Assembly: GCA_038323655.1 (NCBI GenBank)
Contig: JBBQHE010000001.1
Span: 6,610-70,609, forward strand
DNA length: 64,000 nucleotides
Reading direction: 5' to 3'
From: Humitalea sp038323655
GTDB taxonomy: Bacteria > Pseudomonadota > Alphaproteobacteria > Acetobacterales > Acetobacteraceae
Below the pieces are notes generated by a model. It was not told the origin of the DNA and did not search any database. It worked only from the letters and a program-made list of their open reading frames with translations. Made by a program: the position numbers and the translations under genes. This document shows positions 25,556 to 33,761 of this stretch, one piece after another (position 1 is the first letter of the stretch; every line of letters starts with the position of its first letter).

Positions 25556-26512
25556 TCAGCCCAGCATCGCCTCCACCACCTCCTGCACGGCCAGGGCCTC
25601 GGCCAAGGTCGCCAGGTCCTGCGCCTCGCCGCGCGCCATCGCGGCGACCTTGTCCAGCTGCGCCCGCATCGCGATCGGGCGCATGCGCTCGTTCGGGATC
25701 GCGTCCGGGGCCGGGTGAAAGGCGCAATCCGCGCCACGCCGTTCGGCGATGCTCCAGTCGCGCAGCCGGATCGCGCCCCCCTCGCCTTCCAGCGTCCAGA
25801 GGTTGTGGTCGTCGGCCTCTGTTATTCCCACCCCGGCCGAGATCGCCACCGGCACGCTGCCCGCGGTCAGGCTGGCGGCAAGTGCCGTCTCCGCCAGGCC
25901 CGGCACCGGATAGGTCGCGCGGGCGGAGATCAGTGCCAGAGGCCCGAGTTCGCGCAGGGTCAAGAACAGGAAGTGCGACAGCACTTCGCGGGTGAAACCG
26001 CCCTCGGCCGCCTGCGTCAGCCAGGATGCGGCGTCGCGCTGCCAGCCGCGCGGCCAGGTAGCGAAGGCGGCCTGGATCGACAGCGACCGTGCGGCACCGA
26101 TGCCCGCCCGCCAGGCGCGCAACTGCGCCACGGCCGGCGATGAGGCCATGGGAAAGTTCACCGCGGCCCGCGCACCCTTTGCCCAGGCGACGAAGTCCCG
26201 CGCCGCCGGCACATCCGACGCCAGGGGCTTTTCCAGGAACACCGCGCGCCCCGCGGCGATGGCCGCCCGCGCCAGCGGGATATGCGCCGCCGGCGGGCTT
26301 GCGATGTAAAGGCAGTCGCAGGCTGCGATGACGGCGGCAGCATCGGCCAGCAGCGGCACGCCCGGGGCGATGCGGGCCAGGGGCTCGGCCACAGCAGGGT
26401 TGGGGTCCCATACGCCGCAAAGCCGCAGCACCGCCGGGTCGTGTGCTGCGACAAATCCCGCCAGGCGCTGGCCCATGATGCCGAAACCGACGATGCCGAG
26501 GCGAATGGTCAT
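25556..26512 (-). CDS. Gfo/Idh/MocA family oxidoreductase
   Basis: 318 residues. The N-terminal Rossmann fold starts IRLGIVGFGIMGQRLAGF, and the family motif FLEKPLASD (EKP) is near residue 100. The C-terminal alpha/beta domain is shorter than in many members. These enzymes oxidise or reduce sugars, inositols or related polyols with NAD(P). The start at 26512 yields the canonical N-terminus. It is a single gene between a chemoreceptor (convergent, zero spacing) and a divergent catabolic operon. No substrate can be inferred. Confidence 0.9.
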   Translation of the reverse strand: MTIRLGIVGFGIMGQRLAGFVAAHDPAVLRLCGVWDPNPAVAEPLARIAPGVPLLADAAAVIAACDCLYIASPPAAHIPLARAAIAAGRAVFLEKPLASDVPAARDFVAWAKGARAAVNFPMASSPAVAQLRAWRAGIGAARSLSIQAAFATWPRGWQRDAASWLTQAAEGGFTREVLSHFLFLTLRELGPLALISARATYPVPGLAETALAASLTAGSVPVAISAGVGITEADDHNLWTLEGEGGAIRLRDWSIAERRGADCAFHPAPDAIPNERMRPIAMRAQLDKVAAMARGEAQDLATLAEALAVQEVVEAMLG

Positions 26513-26622
26513 GCGAAGTCTCCCGTGCAGAGGGGGCGGTTTGGCCCAGGCCAGGCCCGGCGCCAATCCCTTGCGCCGCACGGCCCGCGGCCGCAGGCTT
26601 CCCGGTAAATGCGAGGAAACCC

Positions 26623-27501
26623 ATGAGCCGCCCCGTCATCATCACCGCCGCCCTGACCGGCGGTGCAGACAGCACCGCCGCCAGCCCGCATGTGCCCATT
26701 ACCCCCGAACAGATCGCGACCGAGGCGCTGGCCGCCCGCGCCGCCGGGGCCGCCATCGTGCATATCCACGTCCGCGACCCCGCGACCGGCAAGCCGTCGC
26801 GCGATCTGGCCCTCTACCGCGAGGTCGTGGCCCGCATCCGCGCCGCCCGCAGCGATGTGCTGATCAACCTCACCACCGGCGCCGGCGCGCGCTACGTGCC
26901 GAATGACGAAGACCCGTCCCGGACCGGGCGCGGCAGCAGCATGGCGACACCGGAGGACCGGGTGGCCCATGTGCTGGAATTGAAGCCGGACATATGCTCG
27001 CTGGATGTCGCGACCATGAACTTCGGCCGCCACGCCTTCGTGAACGTGCCCGACCACCTGGAGCGCATGGCGGCGATGATCCGCGACGCCGGGGTGAAGC
27101 CGGAACTGGAGGTTTTTGACCTCGGCCATGCCTGGCTGGCCAAGCACATGGCCGAGCGCGGCTGCTTCGCGGGCACGCCCTGGTTCCAGCTCTGCACCGG
27201 CATCCCCTGGGGGGCGCCGGCCGACACCCGCGCCATGATCGCGCTTCTGGATGTTCTGCCGAAGGGCGCGCTCTGGTCCGGCTTCGGCATCAGCCGCCAG
27301 CAATTCCCGATGGTGGCCCAGGCGGTGATCCTGGGCGGGCATGTGCGCGTCGGGCTGGAGGACAATCTGTATATGTCCAAGGGCGAACTTGCCCCAGGCA
27401 ACGCGCCGCTGGTCGTCCGCGCCGTCACCATCATCGAGGCCCTCGGCAGCAGCGTCGCCACCCCGGCCCAGGCGCGCGAAATCCTGGGGCTCGCGGCGTG
27501 A
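26623..27501 (+). CDS. 3-keto-5-aminohexanoate cleavage enzyme family (BKACE, DUF849)
   Basis: 292 residues of the beta-keto acid cleavage enzyme family. The zinc-binding HIHVRDPATGKP (His-x-His) follows an Ala-rich helix, and the TIM-barrel core shows VLINLTTGAG and PELEVFDLGH. BKACE enzymes condense a beta-keto acid with acetyl-CoA to give acetoacetate and a new CoA thioester; the side-chain specificity varies. The start follows GAGGAAA. It is coupled (GTGA) to an enoyl-CoA hydratase, consistent with CoA-ester degradation. A divergent oxidoreductase lies upstream. Confidence 0.92.
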   Translation: MSRPVIITAALTGGADSTAASPHVPITPEQIATEALAARAAGAAIVHIHVRDPATGKPSRDLALYREVVARIRAARSDVLINLTTGAGARYVPNDEDPSRTGRGSSMATPEDRVAHVLELKPDICSLDVATMNFGRHAFVNVPDHLERMAAMIRDAGVKPELEVFDLGHAWLAKHMAERGCFAGTPWFQLCTGIPWGAPADTRAMIALLDVLPKGALWSGFGISRQQFPMVAQAVILGGHVRVGLEDNLYMSKGELAPGNAPLVVRAVTIIEALGSSVATPAQAREILGLAA

Positions 27502-28286
27502 GCGAGATCCTGGTCAGCCGGATCGGCGGCGTCGTTACCGCCACGCTGAACCGGCCCGAACGTCGCAATGCGATGAACGCGGCCCTGGTGGCGCGGCTCG
27601 ATGACCTGCTGGCGACGCTGGCGACCGACACCTCGGCCCGGGTGCTGGTGCTGACCGGAGCGGGTGGGCATTTTTGCGCGGGGCTGGATCTGGTGGAGGT
27701 CGGCGAAGCCACGGGTGACGCCGAGACCCGCCTTGCCGCGCAACTGGCCCGCAACCGCCGCACCGGCGAACGCTTCGCCGCCATTGCCGCCCTGCCGCAG
27801 GTGGTGATCGCGCGGATCGAGGGCGCGGCCCATGCCGGCGGGCTCGGCTTTGTCTGCGGCGCCGATATCGCCATCGCCGCGCCTTCGGCCCGTTTCGCAG
27901 CCCCGGAAGTGCGCCGCGGCCTGGTGCCGGCGCAGATCCTGCCCTGGATGGACCGGCGCATGGGCCGCGCTGCCACGACGCGGATGGTGCTGGAGGGCCG
28001 CACACTGACCGCGGCCGAGGCCCTGGCCGTGGGCCTGGTGCATGACGTCGCGGCCGATCTGGATGCCGCGGTCGCCGCTTGCATCGGCCATGTCCTGCAA
28101 GGCGCGCCGGGGGCGCTGACCGAGACCAAGCGGCTGCTGGCGGCCCTGGGGCCGGTCTCGCCGCCCGGCTATGCCGAGGCCGGGGCGATGGCCTTCAGCC
28201 GCTGCGCCACCGGCACTGAATCAAGGGAAGGCATCGCCGCCTTCCGGGAAAAGCGGCCCGCGGCCTGGGTGCCGGCTACCGCCTGA
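27498..28286 (+). CDS. enoyl-CoA hydratase/isomerase family protein
   Basis: 262 residues of the crotonase superfamily. The sequence shows LNRPERRNAMNAALVARLDD, the oxyanion-hole pair GAGGHFCAGLDL and AHAGGLGFVCGADIAIAA, and a C-terminal trimerisation helix. In the second block the usual catalytic acidic position after GG(x)G is occupied by neutral residues (GGLGFVCG), so isomerase or hydrolase chemistry rather than classic hydration is possible. GTG start in GTGA overlap with the BKACE gene. The 3' end overlaps the convergent DUF1028 gene by 11 bases. Confidence 0.9.
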   Translation: MSEILVSRIGGVVTATLNRPERRNAMNAALVARLDDLLATLATDTSARVLVLTGAGGHFCAGLDLVEVGEATGDAETRLAAQLARNRRTGERFAAIAALPQVVIARIEGAAHAGGLGFVCGADIAIAAPSARFAAPEVRRGLVPAQILPWMDRRMGRAATTRMVLEGRTLTAAEALAVGLVHDVAADLDAAVAACIGHVLQGAPGALTETKRLLAALGPVSPPGYAEAGAMAFSRCATGTESREGIAAFREKRPAAWVPATA

Positions 28287-28989
28287 ACCGCAGGTCCAGC
28301 CCCCGGGCGGCCCAGTCGGTCTCGATCGCATCAAGGTTGGTCAGCCCGGCCGGATCAGCCCGGCGCGGCGAACGGCCGAGGCCAGGTTCGCGATGGCTCC
28401 GCCACAGGCCGACAAGGCGCGCCAGTTCGTCCAGCGGGGCGGCATGGTCATCGACCCGCAGGTCCAGGTCGGGAAAATCCTCAGTGGTGGTCAGCACCAT
28501 CGCCGCCGACTGGCGCCCGCGCCGGTCGCCGCCCGCGGCCTGGCCCGCCTGCAGCGCCTGCATCATGCGCTCCGGCAGCGGCAGCGCCGGGTCCCAGGCG
28601 GCGATGGTCGCGGGCAGGACCTTATCGCCCGCCAGCATGTTGCCGGCGAAGGACACCCCCTGCCCCGGCTGGTCGCCGGCCCAGCCGACGCAGTTCGGCC
28701 CGGTCCAGGCCGCGCTGCGGCCGTGCCGGTCCACCGCATGGATCTGGCGGATGCCGCGGCCTTCGTCGGTCGCAAGCGCCCCGTCGATCGCCTGCTGCGG
28801 CGTCAGGCCGCGCGCCATGCCGTCCAGCACCGCGGGGCCGAGGTAGCGGTTGCTGATCGACTGCGTGCAAACCGCCCCGACCCCCGCCCGGACGAAGGGA
28901 CACGACGCCCCGACCGCGAGATTGGCGGTGGTGACGGCGACCGCGAAGGCGCCGGAGGCAGGGTCATGGGCGACGATGGACCAGGTCAT
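28276..28989 (-). CDS. DUF1028 domain-containing protein
   Basis: 237 residues matching the DUF1028 (Ntn-hydrolase-like) family. The N-terminal TWSIVAHDPASGAFAVAVTT and the central QSISNRYLGPAVLDGMARG are typical, as are Gly/Asp-rich segments such as GWAGDQPGQGVSFAGNML. The function is unproven; the Ntn fold suggests amidase or peptidase activity. DUF1028 genes are often found near peptide or amino-acid catabolism and TTT/Bug genes, as here, with the Bug gene divergent. No signal peptide. It overlaps the end of the enoyl-CoA hydratase gene. Confidence 0.85.
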   Translation of the reverse strand: MTWSIVAHDPASGAFAVAVTTANLAVGASCPFVRAGVGAVCTQSISNRYLGPAVLDGMARGLTPQQAIDGALATDEGRGIRQIHAVDRHGRSAAWTGPNCVGWAGDQPGQGVSFAGNMLAGDKVLPATIAAWDPALPLPERMMQALQAGQAAGGDRRGRQSAAMVLTTTEDFPDLDLRVDDHAAPLDELARLVGLWRSHREPGLGRSPRRADPAGLTNLDAIETDWAARGLDLRFRR

Positions 28990-29056
28990 GGCCGCGATGC
29001 TTGCGCGCGGCGCGTGGCGGTGTCACCTCCCGCGGCAAGAAAAGGGAGAGACGAAC

Positions 29057-30022
29057 ATGCTGACCCGTCGCGCCGCCTTGGCCGCACCGCTGCTGATCCC
29101 GGGCCTCGCCCGCGCCCAATTGACCTGGCCCGACCGGCCGATCCGGCTCGTGGTGCCCTTCGGCCCGGGTGGGGCGATCGACACCCTCTCACGCACGGTC
29201 GCCCAGAAATTCCAGGAGGTCGCGGGCCAGACGCTGGTGGTGGAAAACCGCCCCGGTGCCGGCGGCACGGTGGGTGGGGCCTATGTCGCCGGGCAGCGGC
29301 CGGACGGCCTGACCATCATGATGACCGACGTCGGCGCCAATGCGATCGGCAAGGAGCTGATCCCGACCCTGCCCTATGACCCGCCGACCGCCTTCACGCC
29401 GATCATCCAACTGGTCGCGCTGCCAGGGGTGGTGATGAAGAACCCCGGCGTGCCAGTTCGCGATATCGCGGACATGATCGCACAGGCCCGGGCGCGGCCC
29501 GATGCTTTCACTTATTCCTCGGCCGGCAATGGCAATGGCAGCCACCTGTTCATGGCGCTGCTGTTGAAGCAGGCCGGCGTGCAGATGGTGCACGTGCCCT
29601 ATCGCTCGGGTGCCGAGATGGTGACCGCGCTGGTGCGCGGCGATGCGCAGTTCGGCTTCCCGACCGTGTCGTCCGGCCTGCAGATGATCCGCGCGGGCAA
29701 CGCGACGGCGCTGGCGATCAGCACGCCGGCGGGCACCCCTGCCCTGCCCGGCATCCCCCCGGTCAGCGCCACCATACCGGGCTTTGACTGCAACGTCTGG
29801 CACGGCATCGCCGGCCCCGCCGGCATGGACCCGGCCCTGGTCGCGCGGATCAACGAGGTCTTCGGCCGGATCGTGGCCATGCCGGATGTCGCCGAGACTA
29901 TCTTCCGCAACCAGGCGGGGCGGGTGATCGGCGGCACGCCGGCCGCGTTCGCCGCCTTCATCCAGAGCGAGGTCGCGCGCTGGACGCCGATCATCCGCGA
30001 GGGCGGCATCCGCGCGGAATAG
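29057..30022 (+). CDS. Bug/TctC family TTT substrate-binding protein (2 of 6)
   Basis: 321 residues, ATG at 29057 with GGGAGAG upstream. The signal peptide resembles a Tat-type leader (MLTRRAALAAPLLIPGLARAQ, twin Arg at positions 4-5). Family features are RLVVPFGPGGAIDTLSRTV and VVENRPGAGGTVGGAYVA, plus a central NGNGSHLFMALLLKQAG region. The C-terminal lobe ends with WTPIIREGGIRAE. It probably captures the compound degraded by the adjacent BKACE, crotonase and DUF1028 proteins, though the DUF1028 gene is divergent and the transporter membrane genes are absent. Confidence 0.93.
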   Translation: MLTRRAALAAPLLIPGLARAQLTWPDRPIRLVVPFGPGGAIDTLSRTVAQKFQEVAGQTLVVENRPGAGGTVGGAYVAGQRPDGLTIMMTDVGANAIGKELIPTLPYDPPTAFTPIIQLVALPGVVMKNPGVPVRDIADMIAQARARPDAFTYSSAGNGNGSHLFMALLLKQAGVQMVHVPYRSGAEMVTALVRGDAQFGFPTVSSGLQMIRAGNATALAISTPAGTPALPGIPPVSATIPGFDCNVWHGIAGPAGMDPALVARINEVFGRIVAMPDVAETIFRNQAGRVIGGTPAAFAAFIQSEVARWTPIIREGGIRAE

Positions 30023-30024
30023 GG

Positions 30025-31371
30025 TCAGCCGTCGAAGCGCACCCCGAGCCGGGCGTAGAGACCAGCCAGCCGCGCCTCGATCGGCCCCGCGCCGAAAAGT
30101 GCTGCCTGGCGCGGCCCGGCCTCGGACAGCGCGCCGCAGAGCGTGTCATCGGCGTCGAGTGCCGCGATGCCATTGGCGATGGCGCGCACGTCATAGGGGT
30201 CGACCATCAGCGCGGCCTGGCCCACGACCTCGGGCAGCGAGGATTCGGTGGTGGTCAGCACCGGCGTGCCCAACTGCATCGCCTCCAGCGCCGGCAGGCC
30301 GAAGCCTTCGTAGAGCGAGGGGAACAGAACCCCACGGGCGCCGCGGATCAGGCTGACCAGCAGGCGGAAGGGCGCGTAGTCCATCCGCAGGATCCGCCCC
30401 GCGCCGGGGTCGGGGCCGCCCAGCAGCCAGTCGGCCTTGGCCTCGGGCAATAGCCGCGCCGCGCGCCGCGTGCCCGGCCCCGCCCCCTGGCCGGCCCAGG
30501 CGTCCTTGCCGACGATCACGAGGCGCCGGGTGCTGCCGCTGGCGAGAAACGCCTCGATGATGCGGTCCACGTTCTTCTTCGGCTCGATCGCGCCGAAGAA
30601 CAGGAAGTAGCCGCCAGGGTCGAGCCCGAAGGCCGCGCGCAGATCCTGAAGCACGGCGGCGGCCGGCGCGCGGGCGATCTCGGACGGCAGTTCGACCGAC
30701 TGGTAGGTATTGGTGACCCGCGCCGGATCGGCGCCGAGCAACGACACGATGTCCCGCGCCGAACAGTCGCTGACTGTCACGATATGGTCGGCGTGCTTGG
30801 CCAGCAGCCGGCAGACCCGGTAGTAGTGCCGCTTGTTGTCGAGCGTGGTGTAGGGCAGGCGCAGCGGCACCAGGTCGTGCAGCGTGTAGATGTTCTTGGC
30901 ACCGGGAACCATGATCGGCAGCGGATAGGTCCAGTGCACCACGGCCGGGTTGCCCGGCAGGCGCACGCGCAGGCGCCGCCCGGTCCATTTGAAATGGTTG
31001 ATCGCCAGCCGGAAAAGATCGGCGCGGTTCCAGATGTGGTTGGCGAAGGGCAGCGTGTGCGCATCGGTCGTGGTGATGACGTGGCCGGTGACCGGGATCG
31101 TCGTCGCATGCACGCCGGTGCTGGCCAGCGCGATGCGCCCCGCATCGCCGATCGTCCGCGCCAGCATCTTCGGCAGCGGGCGCTCGGCATCGAAGAAGGT
31201 GACTTCGCGCAGCAGCGCATTGCGGCTCATGCTGCTGCGCTTGCCGTAGAGCACCGCCACCTCGGCCCCCAGAGCACCGAGGCGGAACGACAGATTGCGC
31301 GCATAGGTCGCAACCCCCGTGCCCTGCTCCATCGCCAGGTTGTAGCCATCCAGGGCAACAAGGCTGTTCAC
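30025..31371 (-). CDS. GT4-type glycosyltransferase
   Basis: 448 residues from the GTG at 31371, which has GGAAG upstream and gives VALDGYNLAMEQGTGVATYA, a normal GT4 N-terminus with the donor-domain Gly-rich loop. The C-terminal donor-binding domain contains YFLFFGAIEPKKNVDRIIEAF and the E-x7-E motif in SLYEGFGLPALEAMQLG. It is a retaining glycosyltransferase using a nucleotide sugar in the cytoplasm, probably building the capsular glycan exported by the downstream Kps genes. The same frame stays open far upstream (to 32805) antisense to the next gene, but that part is a shadow. The start is divergent from the TPR-GT gene. Confidence 0.9.
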   Translation of the reverse strand: MNSLVALDGYNLAMEQGTGVATYARNLSFRLGALGAEVAVLYGKRSSMSRNALLREVTFFDAERPLPKMLARTIGDAGRIALASTGVHATTIPVTGHVITTTDAHTLPFANHIWNRADLFRLAINHFKWTGRRLRVRLPGNPAVVHWTYPLPIMVPGAKNIYTLHDLVPLRLPYTTLDNKRHYYRVCRLLAKHADHIVTVSDCSARDIVSLLGADPARVTNTYQSVELPSEIARAPAAAVLQDLRAAFGLDPGGYFLFFGAIEPKKNVDRIIEAFLASGSTRRLVIVGKDAWAGQGAGPGTRRAARLLPEAKADWLLGGPDPGAGRILRMDYAPFRLLVSLIRGARGVLFPSLYEGFGLPALEAMQLGTPVLTTTESSLPEVVGQAALMVDPYDVRAIANGIAALDADDTLCGALSEAGPRQAALFGAGPIEARLAGLYARLGVRFDG

Positions 31372-31476
31372 CGGGCTTCCTTTTCGCACGCGCGCCGCGC
31401 CGCGGCCGCCCTGGGGATGTAGCCGGGGGCGGCGGGATTGGCGATAACCGACCGCGGGTGGCGTGGGGATCGTGGC
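31372..31476. promoter_or_regulatory. divergent region between two glycosyltransferase genes
   Basis: About 105 bases between divergent starts must carry promoters for both. The sequence is GC-rich and no clear promoter motif is recognisable. Confidence 0.3.
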
Positions 31477-33663
31477 ATGGGCTGGCTGGACAAGGTGCGC
31501 AGCAAGGTTGCCGGCGCGGAGACCGACCCGGTCCGCGTGCTCTATGTGCGCGGCAATGCGCTGCGCGACGAACGGGCCTGGGCGGAAGCGGCGGCGGTCT
31601 ATGCCAGCTACCTGGCGCACCGCCCGGATGACCGGGGCATCACCGTGCAATACGGACACATGCTGAAGGAAAGCGGCGAACCGGCCCGCGCACTCGGCGT
31701 CTATCGCCAGGCCGAGGCGATGCAGCCCAACGACCCCGACATCCATCTGCAGATCGGCCATGCGCTGAAGTTGCTGGGCCAGGCCGACGAGGCGGCCCTG
31801 TCCTATCGGCGTGCCGCCGAACTGGACCCCACGGCGACCGCACCGTGGCGCGAACTGGCGGCACTGCAACAGCAGGGCGTGGCGCCCAGCGGCGCTACGC
31901 ACGCCTCCGCGGCCGTCCTGCTGGATATCAGCGACCTGTTCGAATGGGCGCGCACACGGCGGCAGCCCTCGGGCATCCAGCGGGTGCAATTGGGCATCGC
32001 CGCGGCCGTGCTGAATGAGGGGCTGGACGCCGCACTGGTCGCGACCCGGCCCGGGTCGAGCGGGTTCCGGCCGGTGCCCGACTTCTGGTTCCGCCGCCTG
32101 CACGGGCTGATGCGTGCGCCCGGTGACGCCGAGGGCCCGGACTTCCAGGCAATGCGCGCGGCTATCGATGCGCTGCTGGACAGCCCCGCCCTGGTCTTCT
32201 CCAAGGGACAGATCCTGCTGACCCTGGGCAGCGCCTGGGCCCTGCCCGGCTATTTCCAGCCGATCGCCGCGGCGCGCTCCACCGTCGGGCTGCGCCATGT
32301 GGCGGTGGTGCACGACATGGGGCCGATCCTGTACCCGGAGGATGCGCCACCGGGCCTCGCCCAGGCCTTTACCGGTTGGTTCGCCGGGCTGGCCCAGCAT
32401 GCCGACGGGGTCATCGTCGCAAGCCAGGTGACCGGCGATGACGTGGCGCGCCTCGCCAGCCTGCCCACCGCCGTGGTGCCTTTCGACGCCCGGCCCGACT
32501 GGCCGGCACCCAGTCCCGACCACCCGGTCCTGACCGATCCCCGGCCCTTTGTCGCCTGGGTCGGCTCGCTGGAAGCACGCAAGGACCATCCCTTCGTCTT
32601 CGCTGCCTGGAAGCGCCTGGCGGCCGAACTGGGCGAGGCCACGCCGCGGCTGGTCTGTGCCGGGCGGCTGGCGGAGGGCGCGGAGGCGACGTTGGCGGCG
32701 TTGCGCGACGACCCGGTGCTGGCCCGCCACGTGATGGTGCTGACCGACGCCGACGATGCGCTGGTGGCAGCGCTGCTGGGCCGCGCCCGGTTCGCCCTTT
32801 ATCATTCACGGCACGAAGGCTGGGGCCTGCCGGTGACCGAGGCCCTGTCCCTGGGCACGCCCATCGTGATCCCGGACCTGCCCGGTCTGCGCGATGCCGC
32901 CCGGGGCCTGGCCATCACCGTGCCACCCGGCGACGAGGCGGCGTTGGTGGCGTGCCTCGGCGGGTTGATGCGCGACCCGGGCCTGCTGGCCGATGCCCGG
33001 GCCCGGATCGCCGCCGCACCGCCATGGCGCGACTGGGGTGACGTGGCGCGCGACCTGCTGACCGAGGCGACGCGGCTGAGCACCACCGCGCGCAGCACCC
33101 TGCGCAAGGCGCCGACCCTGCCCTTCGGCCAGCGCCTGGCGCTTGGCCTGCCCGGGCCACGAACCTCGGCCGCCGAGCAGATGATGGCCGTGCAGGCGCG
33201 CCACGGCGGCGGCTGGCATGCCGCCGAGGACTGGGGGTGCTGGACCGAGCCGGGCCTGGCCCTGCTTCGCCTGGGCGTCGCCGAGACCGCGACACCGCGG
33301 GAGATGACGCTGCGACTGGAATTGCGGGTGCCGCCGGGCGAGGGCGGCGCCGTCGAGGCAAGGGTCGATCGCAGCGATGCGGACGGCGCCTGGAGCCGGC
33401 TGCGGCTGCCGGGCGGCGGCCTGTGCAGCGCAACCCTGTGCGTGCCACCAGGCGCCGGCCCCATGCTGCTGCGGCTGCAGAGCGAGACGGCAACGGCCAT
33501 CGACAACGAGCGCCAAGTCGGCGTGGGGGTCGTTGCCGTCACGCTGTTGTCGGGCGAGGAGGCCGAGGCCCGGATCGCGCTGCTGGAGGCCGACTTGTTC
33601 ACGCAAATGACGCTGGCATCGACCGACACCACGGAAAGCCTGGCCCTGAGCAATGAAGCCTGA
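31477..33663 (+). CDS. TPR-containing GT4 glycosyltransferase with C-terminal accessory domain
   Basis: 728 residues. The N-terminal 125 residues form about three TPR-like repeats (AWAEAAAVYASYLAHRPDD, then GEPARALGVYRQAEAMQPND, then GQADEAALSYRRAAELDP). A GT4 glycosyltransferase (about residues 140-530) follows, with LLDISDLFEWARTRRQPSGI at its start and the E-x7-E block HEGWGLPVTEALSLGTPIVI. The last 170 residues look beta-rich and could be a carbohydrate-binding or jelly-roll module; I do not recognise it. The start at 31477 is preferred over 31438 because it has GGGGAT upstream. The 3' end runs into a 14-bp tandem repeat that covers the stop codon. Confidence 0.85.
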   Translation: MGWLDKVRSKVAGAETDPVRVLYVRGNALRDERAWAEAAAVYASYLAHRPDDRGITVQYGHMLKESGEPARALGVYRQAEAMQPNDPDIHLQIGHALKLLGQADEAALSYRRAAELDPTATAPWRELAALQQQGVAPSGATHASAAVLLDISDLFEWARTRRQPSGIQRVQLGIAAAVLNEGLDAALVATRPGSSGFRPVPDFWFRRLHGLMRAPGDAEGPDFQAMRAAIDALLDSPALVFSKGQILLTLGSAWALPGYFQPIAAARSTVGLRHVAVVHDMGPILYPEDAPPGLAQAFTGWFAGLAQHADGVIVASQVTGDDVARLASLPTAVVPFDARPDWPAPSPDHPVLTDPRPFVAWVGSLEARKDHPFVFAAWKRLAAELGEATPRLVCAGRLAEGAEATLAALRDDPVLARHVMVLTDADDALVAALLGRARFALYHSRHEGWGLPVTEALSLGTPIVIPDLPGLRDAARGLAITVPPGDEAALVACLGGLMRDPGLLADARARIAAAPPWRDWGDVARDLLTEATRLSTTARSTLRKAPTLPFGQRLALGLPGPRTSAAEQMMAVQARHGGGWHAAEDWGCWTEPGLALLRLGVAETATPREMTLRLELRVPPGEGGAVEARVDRSDADGAWSRLRLPGGGLCSATLCVPPGAGPMLLRLQSETATAIDNERQVGVGVVAVTLLSGEEAEARIALLEADLFTQMTLASTDTTESLALSNEA

Positions 33664-33702
33664 GCAGTGAAGCCTGGGCACTGAAGTCTGGGCACTGAAG
33701 TC
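33647..33702 (+). repeat. 14-bp tandem repeat spanning a stop codon (four units)
   Basis: Four consecutive units: TGAGCAATGAAGCC, TGAGCAGTGAAGCC, then TGGGCACTGAAGTC twice. Unit 1 codes for the last residues of the TPR-glycosyltransferase; its stop codon is the first three bases of unit 2. Because 14 is not a multiple of 3, unit gain or loss upstream of the stop would change the C-terminus. Confidence 0.85.
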
Positions 33703-33761
33703 TGGGCCGGGCGATCTGCGCAGCGGGGCCTGAAGTGCGACCCGCGCTGCGCCGCCGCTGT

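Noticed and set aside
31372..32805. A 926-residue minus-strand reading frame extending the GT4 gene
   Set aside because: It runs antisense through the TPR-glycosyltransferase with shadow-type composition; the GTG at 31371 has a good ribosome binding site and a proper GT4 N-terminus.
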